A DNA stretch of 64,000 nt from Pseudomonas denitrificans (nom. rej.) (GTDB lineage Bacteria; Pseudomonadota; Gammaproteobacteria; Pseudomonadales; Pseudomonadaceae). How positions within the stretch are numbered: the first letter of the stretch is position 1; every line of letters starts with the position of its first letter. A model generated the notes under the pieces. The model had not been told where the DNA came from. It did not search any database and saw only the letters and a program-made list of their open reading frames with translations. The stretch is from assembly GCF_008807415.1 (NCBI RefSeq), contig NZ_CP043626.1, positions 496,001 through 560,000 of the forward strand. Reading direction: 5' to 3'. A program made the position numbers and the translations under genes. Positions 16,290 through 26,354 of this stretch are shown here, one piece after another.

Positions 16290-18602
16290 ATGAAAAGAAC
16301 TCCAATCAGCCGTATCTGCTGGCTCGGCCTCCTGCTGGGCCTTGGCAGCGCTTCGCTTTCCGCCGCCCAGGCGCCTGCCGCCGCACCTGCCGTGCCGCTG
16401 GCCGGCCAGTCGAAGGACGCCTTCATCGACAGCCTGATGCAGCGCATGACGCTGGAAGAGAAGATCGGCCAGCTGCGCCTGGTCAGCGTCGGGCCGGACC
16501 ATCCCAAGCCGGTACTGCTGAAGGAAATCGCCGAGGGCACCACCGGCGCGGTGTTCAACACCGTGGTCCGTCCGGGCATCCGCGACCTGCAGGACGCGGC
16601 CATGAAAAGCCGGCTGAAGATCCCGCTGTTCTTCGCCTATGACGTGGTCCACGGCCACCGTACCGTGTTCCCCATCGGCCTGGGCCTGGCGGCGAGCTGG
16701 GACATGGCATCCATCGAGCGCAGCGCCCGCGTCGCGGCCATCGAGGCCAGCGCCGACGGCCTCAACCTGACCTATTCGCCCACCGTCGACATCGCCCGCG
16801 ATCCGCGCTGGGGCCGTGTCTCCGAAGGCTTCGGCGAAGACGCCTGGCTGACCAGCAAGGTCGCCGCCGCGGTGGTCAAGGGCTACCAGGGCCAGGGCCT
16901 GAACCAGCCGCAAACCATCATGGCCGGGGTCAAGCACTTTGCCCTGTATGGCGCCGGCGAAGGCGGCCGGGACTACAACACCGTGGACATGAGTCCGCAG
17001 CGCATGTTCCAGGACTACCTGCCGCCGTACCGCGCGGCCATCGACGCCGGCGCCGGCGCGGTGATGGTCTCGCTGAACAGCATCAACGGCGTGCCGGCCA
17101 CCGCCAACAAGTGGCTGCTGCAGGACCTGCTGCGCGGCCAGTGGGGCTACAAGGGCCTGACCCTGAGCGACCACGGCGCGGTGCTGGAGCTGATCAAGCA
17201 CGGCGTGGCCGCCACCGAGCGTGACGCCACCCAGGCGGCGATCAACGCCGGCGTCGAAATGAACATGAACGACGATCTCTACGGCAAGCATATGCCCGAG
17301 CTGCTCAAGGCCGGGCTGATCAGCCAGGACGAGATCGACCGTGCCTGCCGCGACGTGCTCGCCGCCAAGTGGGACATGGGCCTGTTCCACGACCCGTACC
17401 GCTACCTGCAGGGCAAGGACCCGGTCGACACCGACGCCGAGGACCGCCTGCACCGTGCCGACGCTCGCGAGATCGCGCGCAAGGGCATGGTCCTGCTGAA
17501 GAACGAAGGCGGCGTGCTGCCGCTCAAGCGCGACGGCGTGATCGCCCTGATCGGCCCGCTGGCCGACAGCAAGCGCGACGTGATGGGCAGTTGGTCCGCC
17601 GCTGGCAAGGCCTTCCAGGCCGTGACCGTGCTCGAGGGCATGGGCGCCGCCACCCGTGGCCATGCCGCTCTGCTCTACGCCAAGGGCGCCAACGTCACCG
17701 ACGATCCGGAGATCGTCAAATACCTCAACGAGTACAGCGAAGACGTGAAGGTCGACTCGCGCAGCCCGAAAGCCATGATCGACGAAGCCGTCGAGAAGGC
17801 GAAACAGGCTGACGTGGTGGTGGCTGTGGTCGGCGAATCCCAGGGCATGGCCCACGAGGCGTCGAGCAAGACCAACCTGCACATCGCGCAGAGCCAGATC
17901 GAGCTGCTCAAGGCCCTCAAGGCCACCGGCAAGCCGCTGGTGCTGGTGCTGATGAACGGCCGGCCGATGGACCTGCGCTGGGAAAGCGCCAACGCCGACG
18001 CCGTACTGGAAACCTGGTTCAGCGGCACCGAAGGCGGCAACGCCATCGCCGACGTGCTGTTCGGCGACTACAACCCGTCGGGCAAGCTGACCATGACCTT
18101 CCCGCGCTCGGTGGGCCAGGTGCCGATCTACTACAACCACCTGAACACCGGCCGCCCGTTCGACCACGAGCACCCGAACAAGTACACCTCGCGCTACTTC
18201 GACTCGCAGAACGGCCCGCTGTACCCCTTCGGCTTCGGCCTGAGCTACACCGACTTCAGCGTCTCGGACGTGAAGATGTCGGGCAGCAAGCTGAAGAAGG
18301 GTGACCAGCTGACCGCCAGCGTGACCGTGAAGAACACCGGCAAGGTTGCCGGCGAGACCACCGTGCAGCTCTACCTGCGCGACGTCGCCGCGTCCATCAG
18401 CCGCCCGGTCAAGGAGCTCAAGGGCTTCAGCAAGATCCTGCTGCAGCCGGGCGAGTCGAAGGTGGTGCAGTTCCCGATCCGCGAGGAAGACCTGCGCTTC
18501 TACGACAGCCAGCTGCGCTACGCCTCGGAGCCGGGCGAGTTCAAGGTCTACGTCGGCCTGGATTCGGACAACGTGAAAGAGCAGAGCTTCACGCTGCTCT
18601 AA
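16290..18602 (+). CDS. bglX: Periplasmic beta-glucosidase (GH3)
   Basis: 770 residues from the ATG at 16290, giving a clean signal peptide (ends S-L-S-A-A-Q). The open frame extends upstream without a ribosome site. GH3 N-terminal domain with nucleophile region G-L-T-L-S-D-H-G-A (Asp ~288), K-H-F-A and R-D-P-R-W-G-R-V-S-E-G-F-G-E-D motifs; GH3 C domain (~410-640); fibronectin III-like domain (~680-770). It splits terminal glucose from beta-glucosides and cello- or sophoro-oligosaccharides. The gene lies ~200 bp after scpB and only 1.3 kb from the glucose regulon, a useful pairing since its product feeds OprB/Gts. The 200-bp upstream gap shows nothing notable. Confidence 0.95.
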   Translation: MKRTPISRICWLGLLLGLGSASLSAAQAPAAAPAVPLAGQSKDAFIDSLMQRMTLEEKIGQLRLVSVGPDHPKPVLLKEIAEGTTGAVFNTVVRPGIRDLQDAAMKSRLKIPLFFAYDVVHGHRTVFPIGLGLAASWDMASIERSARVAAIEASADGLNLTYSPTVDIARDPRWGRVSEGFGEDAWLTSKVAAAVVKGYQGQGLNQPQTIMAGVKHFALYGAGEGGRDYNTVDMSPQRMFQDYLPPYRAAIDAGAGAVMVSLNSINGVPATANKWLLQDLLRGQWGYKGLTLSDHGAVLELIKHGVAATERDATQAAINAGVEMNMNDDLYGKHMPELLKAGLISQDEIDRACRDVLAAKWDMGLFHDPYRYLQGKDPVDTDAEDRLHRADAREIARKGMVLLKNEGGVLPLKRDGVIALIGPLADSKRDVMGSWSAAGKAFQAVTVLEGMGAATRGHAALLYAKGANVTDDPEIVKYLNEYSEDVKVDSRSPKAMIDEAVEKAKQADVVVAVVGESQGMAHEASSKTNLHIAQSQIELLKALKATGKPLVLVLMNGRPMDLRWESANADAVLETWFSGTEGGNAIADVLFGDYNPSGKLTMTFPRSVGQVPIYYNHLNTGRPFDHEHPNKYTSRYFDSQNGPLYPFGFGLSYTDFSVSDVKMSGSKLKKGDQLTASVTVKNTGKVAGETTVQLYLRDVAASISRPVKELKGFSKILLQPGESKVVQFPIREEDLRFYDSQLRYASEPGEFKVYVGLDSDNVKEQSFTLL

Positions 18603-18626
18603 GCGTCACTCGCTGCTGCAAACTAG

Positions 18627-18655
18627 AACGCCACGGCTGACCCAGTCGTGGCGTT
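18627..18655. terminator. Bidirectional terminator between bglX and membrane protein gene
   Basis: Perfect 9-bp stem AACGCCACG / CGTGGCGTT with a TTTT on the right side, located between two convergent genes and suited to terminate in both directions. Confidence 0.75.
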
Positions 18656-18661
18656 TTGCTT

Positions 18662-19441
18662 TCAGGCAGCTTTGGCTGCCTTGCGGGAGCAGAGCCCGAT
18701 CAGCCAGCGCACCGCGCCTTGCACCAGCACGGCCAGTAGCGCCGCCTCGGCGAAGCTCGGCAGGGTGTCGTTGGCCGGCAGGCGCAACGCCAGCCACAGG
18801 CAGAACGCTGCGAAGGCCGGGCGCCCGCTGACCATGCCGCGCAGCAGGGCGATGACGAAGCCCGCGCCGTGCAAGCGCTGCGATGACACGCAGAGCACGA
18901 TGGAGAGCAGCGGGAAGACCGCCAGCAGGCCGCTCCAGCTCGGCCCGGCCCAGCCGGCGAGGGCGGTGACGGCCAGGGTCAGCAACGCACCGGCGAGCAT
19001 GCGCAGGCCCAGCTCGAAGCGGCCCAACGCGGCGACCGTGCCCGGCAACTCGGCGCGGGGCATGAACAGCTGGCTGGTCAGCGCGCCCAGTGCTGCGGCG
19101 ATTAGCGCCCAGGCGGGCGCGGCTGGAAGTTGCGTCAGGGCCCAGGCAGCCACCAGCCAGGCGAGCATCGCGCCGCTCAGGGCCAGCGTCCAACGGTGCT
19201 TCCGGCACAACCAGGCATAGGCGAAGTTGAACGCTTCCGAAGCGAAGATCGCCGCCAGCGCCAGCAGCGCGGCCTGGGCGCCGAAGTCGCGGCCGTGCTC
19301 CACGGTGATGAGGTACAGGATGGGACCGGCGATGGCGGGCAGGGCGGCGAGGCAGCCGGCAACTGTCGGCCCCCACCAGCGCCCGGAGAGGGACACCAGT
19401 AGCAGGAACAGCGGAACCAGGGTGAGCTTGAGGGCGAGCAT
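18662..19441 (-). CDS. Polytopic inner-membrane protein of unknown function
   Basis: 259 residues from the ATG at 19441 (MLALKLTLVPLFLLLVSL); the upstream part of the frame is hydrophilic and lacks a start signal. It has seven to eight hydrophobic helices, few charged residues, and a short Lys/Ala-rich C-terminus. G-R-W-W-G-P-T-V-A-G and a repeat of similar half-domains suggest a small transporter-like fold, but I do not recognise the family. Convergent with bglX; divergent from the DUF1289 gene. Confidence 0.75.
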   Translation of the reverse strand: MLALKLTLVPLFLLLVSLSGRWWGPTVAGCLAALPAIAGPILYLITVEHGRDFGAQAALLALAAIFASEAFNFAYAWLCRKHRWTLALSGAMLAWLVAAWALTQLPAAPAWALIAAALGALTSQLFMPRAELPGTVAALGRFELGLRMLAGALLTLAVTALAGWAGPSWSGLLAVFPLLSIVLCVSSQRLHGAGFVIALLRGMVSGRPAFAAFCLWLALRLPANDTLPSFAEAALLAVLVQGAVRWLIGLCSRKAAKAA

Positions 19442-19617
19442 GGGCGAGGCCGGAAGGCGTGGAGGGCGGATTCTAGCAAGGCGCGCAGGCTTCGATTGCC
19501 CGCTTCGATAACCCGCGTCGATGGCGCCGATGGGGAAATCGAGTTGGACCTTGGCGCCGCGCGGGTGTCCATTGTGCAGGCCCACTGACGTTCACCCATC
19601 GAATCGAGAGGAAGTCC

Positions 19618-19800
19618 GTGAAGAGTCCGTGCATCAAGGTCTGCGAGTTCGAAGAGGGCATCTGCCTAGGCTGCGGCCGCAGCCGTGAGGAAATCAAGGC
19701 GTGGAAGCGTGTCGACCACCTGGGCCAGGAGGCGATCCTGGCCGAGGCGGACATGCGTCTGCTGGTGCTGGAGGCGCAGGGCAAGCGGCTATACCGCTGA
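19618..19800 (+). CDS. DUF1289 small Cys-motif protein
   Basis: 60 residues from a GTG at 19618 with GAGAGGAAG upstream. The DUF1289 pattern is complete: S-P-C-I-K-V-C-x(6)-I-C-L-G-C-G-R-S-R-E-E-I-x-x-W, with four Cys likely binding a metal (zinc or Fe-S). Often found next to Fe-S or GST genes; role unknown. Stands alone here. Confidence 0.9.
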   Translation: MKSPCIKVCEFEEGICLGCGRSREEIKAWKRVDHLGQEAILAEADMRLLVLEAQGKRLYR

Positions 19801-19805
19801 GAGGC

Positions 19806-19887
19806 GCTAGACGCAGGGCGAATAACCCGGAACGGGTTATCCGCCGCATCCTCCACGGCGGATAACGCTGGCGCGTTATGCGCCCTA
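19806..19887. repeat. REP-like palindromes between DUF1289 and gapA
   Basis: GGCGAATAACCCGGAACGGG-TTATCCGCC and GGCGGATAACGCTGGCGCGT-TATGCGCCCTAC form two adjacent hairpins related to each other. The family (GTAGGGCGCATAACGC...TTATCCGCC) is dispersed in Pseudomonas genomes. They probably act as terminators of the convergent DUF1289 and gapA transcripts. Confidence 0.7.
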
Positions 19888-19894
19888 CAGAATG

Positions 19895-20899
19895 TCAGCC
19901 GCGTGCCGCAGCCATCGCCCGCGCCGTATCCAGCATGCGGTTGGAGAAGCCCCATTCGTTGTCGTACCAGGCCATCACCTTCACCAGCCGGCCATTCACC
20001 CGCGTGTGGCTGGCGTCGAAGATGCCCGAGCGCGGGTCGTGGTTGAAGTCCACCGAGACCAGCGGCTGGCGGTTGAAGCCGAGGATCGTCGAGCGCTCGC
20101 TGGCGCGCTCCAGCAGTGCATTGACCTCCTGGGCGCTGGTGTCGCGGGCGACCTGCAGCGTGAGGTCCACCAGCGACACGTTGATCACCGGCACCCGCAC
20201 CGCCAGGCCCGTCAGCTTGCCCGCCAGTTCCGGCAGCACCAGGCCAACGGCTTCGGCGGCGCCGGTTCTGGTCGGGATCATCGACTGAGTGGCCGAGCGC
20301 GCGCGGTACGGGTCGCTGTGGTAGACGTCGGAAAGGTTCTGGTCGTTGGTATAGGCGTGGATGGTGGTCATCAGCCCGTGTTCGATGCCCAGCTCGCGGT
20401 GCAGCACCTGGGCCACCGGTGCCAGGCAGTTGGTGGTGCAGGAGGCGTTGGAGACTATGCGGTGCTCCGCGCGCAGGGTGCCTTCGTTGACGCCGAACAC
20501 CACGGTGGCGTCCACGTCCTGGCCGGGCGCGGAGATCAGCACCTGGTGCGCGCCGGCCTGCAGGTGAGCCGCAGCCTTGTCGCGGGAGGTGAAAAGGCCG
20601 GTGCACTCCAGCACGATATCCACCCCCAGGGCCTTCCACGGCAACTCGGCCGGATGGCGGATCGCCGTGACGGCAATGCGGTCGCCCTCTACCCTGAGGC
20701 TTTCGGCGTCGTGCTCGACGTGGCCGGCGAAGCGCCCATGCACGCTGTCGTACTGGAACAGGTGGGCGTTGATCGCGGCGTCGCCCAGGTCGTTGATCGC
20801 CACCACTTGCAGGTGCTGGCGGTAGGGGCCCGAGTAGAGCGCGCGGAGTACGTTCCGACCGATGCGGCCAAATCCGTTGATTGCCAGGCGTATAGTCAT
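19895..20899 (-). CDS. gapA: Glyceraldehyde-3-phosphate dehydrogenase, type I
   Basis: 334 residues. NAD-binding start [16 protein letters not shown]; catalytic Cys in [12 protein letters not shown] (~Cys155); His in [10 protein letters not shown]; substrate region in [11 protein letters not shown]. It oxidises G3P from the Entner-Doudoroff pathway to 1,3-bisphosphoglycerate. It diverges from edd; the shared 128-bp region has two HexR-type operators, so glucose metabolism (KDPG) should induce both. Confidence 0.95.
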   Translation of the reverse strand: MTIRLAINGFGRIGRNVLRALYSGPYRQHLQVVAINDLGDAAINAHLFQYDSVHGRFAGHVEHDAESLRVEGDRIAVTAIRHPAELPWKALGVDIVLECTGLFTSRDKAAAHLQAGAHQVLISAPGQDVDATVVFGVNEGTLRAEHRIVSNASCTTNCLAPVAQVLHRELGIEHGLMTTIHAYTNDQNLSDVYHSDPYRARSATQSMIPTRTGAAEAVGLVLPELAGKLTGLAVRVPVINVSLVDLTLQVARDTSAQEVNALLERASERSTILGFNRQPLVSVDFNHDPRSGIFDASHTRVNGRLVKVMAWYDNEWGFSNRMLDTARAMAAARG

Positions 20900-20921
20900 G
20901 AAGGTCGTCTCTTTTCTTTTG

Positions 20922-20936
20922 TTGTGGTAAAAACAA
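20922..20936. promoter_or_regulatory. HexR-type operator, gapA-proximal
   Basis: TTGT-GGTAAAA-ACAA matches the Pseudomonas HexR consensus TTGT-N7/8-ACAA exactly and lies 23 bp upstream of the gapA start. HexR releases DNA when it binds KDPG. Confidence 0.75.
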
Positions 20937-20986
20937 TTAAATTTCCACGTTGATGAAAAGTAAACACCGAGTAATCAACGATAATG

Positions 20987-21001
20987 TTGTAAAAACAACA
21001 A
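20987..21001. promoter_or_regulatory. HexR-type operator, edd-proximal
   Basis: TTGT-AAAAACA-ACAA matches the HexR consensus, 26 bp upstream of the edd start, inside the longer palindrome TGTTGTAAAAACAACA. Confidence 0.75.
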
Positions 21002-21027
21002 CCGATAGTCTGTAGGAGAATGCTGCC

Positions 21028-22866
21028 ATGCACCCTCGTGTGCTTGAAGTCACCCAGCGCATCCAGGCCCGCAGCGCGGCCACGCGTCAGCGCTACCTCG
21101 ATCTGGTCAAGGCAGCCGCCACCAAGGGTCCGCACCGCGGCATGCTGCCCTGCGGCAACCTCGCCCACGGCGTCGCGGCTTGTGGTGATTCCGACAAACA
21201 GGCGCTGCGGCTGATGAACCAGGCCAACGTCGCCATCGTCTCCGCCTATAACGACATGCTTTCCGCGCACCAGCCGCTGGAGCGCTTCCCGGAACTGATC
21301 AAGGACGCCCTGCGGCAGATCGGCTCGGTCGGCCAGTTCGCCGGCGGCGTGCCCGCCATGTGCGACGGCGTGACCCAGGGCGAGCCGGGGATGGAACTGT
21401 CCCTGGCCAGCCGCGACGTGATCGCCATGGGCACCGCCATCGCGCTGTCGCACAACATGTTCGACGCCGCGCTGTGCCTGGGCGTGTGCGACAAGATCGT
21501 CCCCGGTCTGCTGATCGGCTCGCTGCGCTTCGGCCACCTGCCGGTGGTGTTCGTGCCCGCCGGCCCCATGCCCACCGGCATCTCCAACAAGGAGAAGGCC
21601 GCGGTGCGCCAGCTGTTCGCCGAAGGCAAGGCCACCCGCGAGGAGCTGCTGGCCTCGGAGATGGCCTCCTACCACGCGCCGGGCACCTGCACCTTCTACG
21701 GCACCGCCAACACCAACCAGTTGCTGGTGGAAGTGATGGGCCTGCATCTGCCGGGCGCCTCCTTCGTCAACCCGAACACCCCGCTGCGCGACGAGCTGAC
21801 CCGCGAAGCCGCGCGCCAGGCCGCGCGCCTGGCGCCGGAGAACGGCCAGTTCGTGCCCATGGCGGAGATCGTCGACGAGAAGGCCATGGTCAACTCGGTG
21901 GTCGCGCTGCTGGCCACCGGCGGCTCGACCAACCACACCCTGCACCTGCTGGCCATCGCCCAGGCCGCCGGCATCCAGCTGACCTGGCAGGACATGGCCG
22001 ACCTCTCCGAAATCGTGCCGACCCTGGCGCGCATCTATCCCAACGGCCAGGCCGACATCAACCACTTCCAGGCGGCGGGCGGCATGTCCTTCCTGATCCG
22101 TCAGCTGCTCGATGGCGGCCTGCTGCATGAAGACGTGCAGACGGTGGTCGGCAAGGGCCTGCGTCGCTACATCCAGGAGCCTTTCCTCGACGACGGCAAG
22201 CTGGTCTGGCGCGAAGGCCCGGCGGCGAGCCTGGACGAGAACATCCTGCGCCCCATCGACAAGCCGTTCTCGGCCGAAGGCGGCCTGCGCCTGATGGAAG
22301 GCAACCTCGGTCGCGGCGTGATGAAGGTCTCTGCCGTGGCGCTGGAGCACCAGATCGTCGAAGCCCCGGTGCGCATCTTCCATGACCAGTCGAGCCTGGC
22401 CGCCGCTTTCAAGGCCGGCGAGCTGGAGCGAGACCTGGTGGCCGTGGTGCGTTTCCAGGGCCCGCGCGCCAATGGCATGCCGGAGCTGCACAAGCTCACG
22501 CCGTTCCTTGGCGTGCTGCAGGACCGTGGCTTCAAGGTGGCGCTGGTCACCGATGGGCGCATGTCCGGCGCTTCCGGCAAGGTGCCGGCGGCGATCCATG
22601 TGTCTCCGGAGGCGCTCAACGGCGGCCCGCTGGCCAAACTGCGCGACGGCGATGTGGTGCGCGTCGACGGCACTACCGGCGAGCTGCGCGTGCTGGTGGA
22701 TGCGACGGAGTGGGATGCCCGTCCGCTCGTGGAAACCCCGCGCTGGATAACATGGGCATGGGCCGCGAGCTGTTCGCCTTCATGCGCAATGCCTTCAGTT
22801 CGGCCGAGCAGGGCGCCTGCAGCTTCACCGCCGAGCTCGACGGCTTGCGCTGAGACGCTCACCTGA
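21028..22866 (+). CDS. edd: 6-phosphogluconate dehydratase, C-terminus frameshifted
   Basis: Converts 6-phosphogluconate to KDPG, first step of the Entner-Doudoroff branch; Fe-S enzyme of the IlvD/Edd family. Signatures seen: [13 protein letters not shown] (~112-124), the 4Fe-4S Cys in that motif and in A-L-C-L-G-V-C-D-K, and [12 protein letters not shown] near residue 512. After V-E-T-P (~571) the frame reads unrelated R-W-I-T-W-A-W. One extra base near 22735-22741 (CCCCG-CGC should read CCCCGGCGC) restores [12 protein letters not shown] ... L-D-G-L-R and a stop at 22851-22853, the expected ~608-residue end. It heads the edd-glk-gltR-gtrS cluster. Confidence 0.92.
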   Translation: MHPRVLEVTQRIQARSAATRQRYLDLVKAAATKGPHRGMLPCGNLAHGVAACGDSDKQALRLMNQANVAIVSAYNDMLSAHQPLERFPELIKDALRQIGSVGQFAGGVPAMCDGVTQGEPGMELSLASRDVIAMGTAIALSHNMFDAALCLGVCDKIVPGLLIGSLRFGHLPVVFVPAGPMPTGISNKEKAAVRQLFAEGKATREELLASEMASYHAPGTCTFYGTANTNQLLVEVMGLHLPGASFVNPNTPLRDELTREAARQAARLAPENGQFVPMAEIVDEKAMVNSVVALLATGGSTNHTLHLLAIAQAAGIQLTWQDMADLSEIVPTLARIYPNGQADINHFQAAGGMSFLIRQLLDGGLLHEDVQTVVGKGLRRYIQEPFLDDGKLVWREGPAASLDENILRPIDKPFSAEGGLRLMEGNLGRGVMKVSAVALEHQIVEAPVRIFHDQSSLAAAFKAGELERDLVAVVRFQGPRANGMPELHKLTPFLGVLQDRGFKVALVTDGRMSGASGKVPAAIHVSPEALNGGPLAKLRDGDVVRVDGTTGELRVLVDATEWDARPLVETPRWITWAWAASCSPSCAMPSVRPSRAPAASPPSSTACAETLT

Positions 22867-22969
22867 TGGAATCTTCTGCGCGGCGTTGACTGCCTGTCCG
22901 CCGCGCGGGAGAGCCTCCGGTGCTGTCCTACGCTGAATCTTTCCCCCCACTTCCAGGCCCGAGCCCACA

Positions 22970-23968
22970 ATGATTTCCAACAACGCTCAGCCCGCCTCGA
23001 ACGGCTTCGCCCTGGTCGGCGACATCGGCGGCACCAACGCCCGCTTCGCCCTGTGGCGCGGTGAAGTCCTCGAGTCCATCCAGGTCCTGGCCTGCGCCGA
23101 CTACCCGCGCCCGGAAGATGCCGTGCGCGACTACCTGCAGCGCGTCGGCCAGCCGCTGTCGGCTGTCGACAACGTCTGCCTGGCCTGCGCCGGCCCCGTT
23201 GGCGCCGGCGACTTCAAGTTCACCAACAACCACTGGGTGATCAAACGCGACGCCTTCCGTGCCGAACTGGGCCTGAGTCACCTGCTGCTGGTGAACGACT
23301 TCAGCACCATGGCCTGGGCGGCTTCGCGGCTGTCGGAGGAACACCTGGTGCAGGTGCGTCCCGGCAAGGCACTGGAAGGCCGCGCCAAGCTGATCATCGG
23401 TCCGGGCACCGGCCTGGGTGTCGGCAGCCTGATGCCGCTGCCGGGTGGCGGCTGGGAAGTGCTGCCCTGCGAAGGCGGCCACGTCGACCTGCCGGTGACC
23501 TCCGAACGTGACTTCGCCCTCTGGCAACTGCTGCGCGAGAAGTACGGCCATGTCTCGGCCGAGCGCGTGCTCTCCGGCAGCGGCCTGGAAAACCTCTACC
23601 GCATGAGCTGTCAGCTCGATGGTGTGGAGCCGAAATGCGCGACTGCCGCCGAAATCGGTGAGCGCGCCATGGCTGGCGACGCCTACGCCGACGCGGTGCT
23701 GGAACACTTCTTCGTCTGGCTGGCGCGGGTCGCCGGCAACGCTGTGCTGACGGTCGGTGCGCTGGGTGGCGTGTACATCACCGGCGGCATCGTCCCGCGC
23801 TTCCTCGAACGCTTCCAGCGCAGCGGCTTCGCCGAGGCCTTCCGCAGCCGTGGCAAGACCAGCGGGCCGTACCTCGACCCGGTTCCGGTGTGGGTCATGA
23901 CGGCGGATCATCCGGGCCTGTTCGGCGCCGGCGTCGCCCTGGAACAGGCGCTGCGCAACGAAGGCTGA
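22970..23968 (+). CDS. glk: Glucokinase
   Basis: 332 residues of the bacterial glucokinase family: ATP-binding [12 protein letters not shown] (~14-25), C-L-A-C-A-G-P-V and F-T-N-N-H-W sugar-site motifs, [12 protein letters not shown], and E-G-G-H-V-D. It phosphorylates cytosolic glucose imported by GtsABCD to glucose-6-phosphate. It follows edd by ~115 bp and precedes gltR by 46 bp; likely the same operon under the HexR-controlled edd promoter. Confidence 0.95.
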   Translation: MISNNAQPASNGFALVGDIGGTNARFALWRGEVLESIQVLACADYPRPEDAVRDYLQRVGQPLSAVDNVCLACAGPVGAGDFKFTNNHWVIKRDAFRAELGLSHLLLVNDFSTMAWAASRLSEEHLVQVRPGKALEGRAKLIIGPGTGLGVGSLMPLPGGGWEVLPCEGGHVDLPVTSERDFALWQLLREKYGHVSAERVLSGSGLENLYRMSCQLDGVEPKCATAAEIGERAMAGDAYADAVLEHFFVWLARVAGNAVLTVGALGGVYITGGIVPRFLERFQRSGFAEAFRSRGKTSGPYLDPVPVWVMTADHPGLFGAGVALEQALRNEG

Positions 23969-24014
23969 CGCACCGTTTCACCCCTGAAAACAACAAAAAG
24001 AAAGGACGCCCGAA

Positions 24015-24749
24015 GTGAACCAGCCTGCCCGATCCATCCTGCTGGTGGACGACGACCAGGAAATCCGCGAGCTGCTGGAAACCTACCTCAGCCGCGCCGG
24101 CTTCCAGGTGCGCAGCGTGGCCGATGGCGAGAGCTTCCGCCGCGCGCTGTGCGACGAGGACGCCGCCCTGGCGATCCTCGACGTGATGCTGCCCGACGAG
24201 GATGGCTTCAGCCTGTGCCGCTGGATTCGCTCGCACCAGCGCCACGCCTGCATGCCGGTGATCATGCTCACCGCCAGTTCCGACGAAGCCGACCGCGTGG
24301 TGGGTCTGGAGCTGGGCGCCGACGACTACCTCGGCAAGCCCTTCAGCCCCCGCGAGCTGCTGGCGCGGATCAAGGCGCTGCTGCGCCGTGCGCAGTTCAC
24401 TCAGGTGCGCGGCGGCGAGGTCATCGCCTTCGACGACTGGCGGCTGGATACCATCAGCCACCGGCTGTTCCACGAGGACGGCGAGGAGCACTTCCTCAGC
24501 GGCGCCGACTTCGCCCTGCTCAAGCTGTTCCTCGACAATCCCCGGCAGATTCTCGACCGTGACACCATCGCCAGCGCCACCCGTGGCCGCGAGGTGATGC
24601 CGCTGGAGCGCATCGTCGACATGGCCGTGTCGCGCCTGCGCCAGCGTCTGCGCGACACCGAGAAACCGGCGCGGCTGATCCAGACCGTGCGCGGCAGCGG
24701 CTACCTGCTGGCCGCCCAGGTTCGCCCGCACCTCGCCGGCCATGAGTGA
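24015..24749 (+). CDS. gltR: Glucose-regulon response regulator GltR
   Basis: 244 residues from a GTG at 24015 with AAAGGA upstream. Receiver: L-L-V-D-D-D-Q-E, phospho-Asp in A-I-L-D-V-M-L-P-D-E-D-G (~58), K in L-G-K-P-F-S-P-R; OmpR-type winged helix at the C-terminus (V-R-G-S-G-Y-L-L). In P. aeruginosa and P. putida GltR represses the glucose transport genes (oprB, gts operon) and is controlled by the adjacent kinase GtrS. It overlaps gtrS by eight bases. Confidence 0.92.
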   Translation: MNQPARSILLVDDDQEIRELLETYLSRAGFQVRSVADGESFRRALCDEDAALAILDVMLPDEDGFSLCRWIRSHQRHACMPVIMLTASSDEADRVVGLELGADDYLGKPFSPRELLARIKALLRRAQFTQVRGGEVIAFDDWRLDTISHRLFHEDGEEHFLSGADFALLKLFLDNPRQILDRDTIASATRGREVMPLERIVDMAVSRLRQRLRDTEKPARLIQTVRGSGYLLAAQVRPHLAGHE

Positions 24750-26190
24750 ACGCCGCCGCTGGGCCCTGGTGCCGCGCTCGCTGCTCGGCCGCATGCTGCT
24801 GCTCACCCTGCTGGCGGTGCTGATCGCCCAGGGCCTGTCGAGCCTGTTCTGGATATCCCACCTGCGCACCAGCCAGCGTGACGGCCTGCTCACCAGCTCG
24901 CGCAGCCTGGCTTATTCCATGGCCGCCAGCGTCAGCTACTTTCGCTCGCTGCCCATCGGTTACCGTCCGCTGGTGCTCGACCAGCTGCGCAGCATGGGCG
25001 GTACGCGCTTCTTCGTCTCGCTCAACGAACGCCCGCTGAACCTGCGCGCGCTGCCGGACACCACCAACAAGCAGGCGGTGATCGACATCGTGCAGGACGT
25101 GCTGCACCAGAAGCTGGGCAAGGACGTCGAGCTGCAGGTCGAGTTCGTCAGCCCGGACGACCTGCGGCTGTTCAACGGCGAGCTGAAGCTGGAGGAACTG
25201 CCGCGTTCCTGGGCGCACTACGCGCTGACCCTGGAGCCGGTGAACCCACCGGTGCTGGTCACGCAGATCCGCATCGGCGAAAGCGAATGGCTGTACATCG
25301 CCAGCCTGATGCCGGCGCCCTACGTCACCCTGGAACCCGAAGGCCTGCCGCCGCAGCAGGTCATCTCCATCGTCTTCACCAGCCTCCTGCTGCTGCTGTT
25401 CACCGGCCTGCTGGTGCACTGGCAGAGCCGCCCGCTCAAGCGCCTGGCCCGCGCCGCCCGCGACATCGCCCTGGGCGGCGAGGAACAGCCGCTGGAGGAG
25501 AGCGGCGCGAGTGAGCTGGTGGAGGTCTCCCGCGCCTTCAACACCATGCGCGAGCGCATCGACCGCTACGTCAACGAACGCGCGCAGCTGTTCAGCGGCA
25601 TCTCCCACGACCTGCGCACGCCGATCACCCGCCTGCGCCTGCGCGTGGAACTGTTGGAGGATGAACAGGCGCAGGACAAGTTCAGCCACGACCTCGACGA
25701 ACTGGAACTGCTGGTGAAGGGCGCGCTGCAATGCGTGAAGGACACCGACATCCACGAAAACGTCGAGTCGGTGGACCTCAACCAGTTGCTGCAATACGTC
25801 GCCGGGCCCTACATCGCCGACGGCCGTGTCGAGGTACTGGGCGCGGCGCTCGAGCCTTATCCGGGCAAGCCGCTGGCGCTCAAGCGCTGTATCGGCAACC
25901 TGCTGGACAACGCCCTGAAATACGGCGGCCGCGCCCAGCTGAGCATCGAGGATGATCCCGACGCGGTGGTCCTGCACGTCGACGACCAGGGCCCCGGCGT
26001 GCCGGAACAACGCCTGGAGAAAGTCTTCGAACCGCGCTTCCGGTTGTCCGAACGCGGCCAGGGGTACGGCCTTGGCCTCGGTATCGCGCGCAACATCGCG
26101 CATACCCACGGCGGCGAAGTCACCTTGCAGAACCGCCGTGAGGGTGGGCTGCGGGTGACGTTGAGGCTGCCGCGGCTGGAAGTGGAGTAG
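24742..26190 (+). CDS. gtrS: Sensor histidine kinase GtrS
   Basis: 482 residues: TM1 (~14-33), periplasmic sensor (~35-205), TM2 ([14 protein letters not shown]), HAMP, H-box [16 protein letters not shown]-box [11 protein letters not shown]1 D-D-Q-G-P-G-V and G2 G-Q-G-Y-G-L-G-L-G. The homologous kinase senses 2-ketogluconate and 6-phosphogluconate in pseudomonads and sets GltR activity. Start overlaps the gltR end, indicating coupled translation. Confidence 0.92.
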   Translation: MSERRRWALVPRSLLGRMLLLTLLAVLIAQGLSSLFWISHLRTSQRDGLLTSSRSLAYSMAASVSYFRSLPIGYRPLVLDQLRSMGGTRFFVSLNERPLNLRALPDTTNKQAVIDIVQDVLHQKLGKDVELQVEFVSPDDLRLFNGELKLEELPRSWAHYALTLEPVNPPVLVTQIRIGESEWLYIASLMPAPYVTLEPEGLPPQQVISIVFTSLLLLLFTGLLVHWQSRPLKRLARAARDIALGGEEQPLEESGASELVEVSRAFNTMRERIDRYVNERAQLFSGISHDLRTPITRLRLRVELLEDEQAQDKFSHDLDELELLVKGALQCVKDTDIHENVESVDLNQLLQYVAGPYIADGRVEVLGAALEPYPGKPLALKRCIGNLLDNALKYGGRAQLSIEDDPDAVVLHVDDQGPGVPEQRLEKVFEPRFRLSERGQGYGLGLGIARNIAHTHGGEVTLQNRREGGLRVTLRLPRLEVE

Positions 26191-26235
26191 GGCGCTTCGC
26201 GCTTCCGTCATCTTTCGCCATGAACATTCGCCCAA

Positions 26236-26253
26236 TGTCACCGGCCGGTGACA
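26236..26253. promoter_or_regulatory. 18-bp perfect palindrome upstream of gtsA
   Basis: TGTCACCGGCCGGTGACA reads the same on both strands. It lies in the gtrS-gtsA gap, ~100 bp before the gtsA start. Candidate operator for the gts/oprB transport operon; GltR is the obvious suspect but a direct match to its published site cannot be claimed. Confidence 0.55.
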
Positions 26254-26354
26254 ATCAAAGATCGCTTCGTTACCCGGAGAACGGAATGCCTTGGATAGAC
26301 TCGGACCATCGCAAGCGAAGACTTGCCTCCAATAACAAGAACAAGGTGCTCCCC

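Noticed and set aside
13715..16603. 962-residue frame on the minus strand
   Set aside because: It is the antisense shadow of scpA, scpB and the start of bglX, with low-complexity His/Gln/Arg composition.
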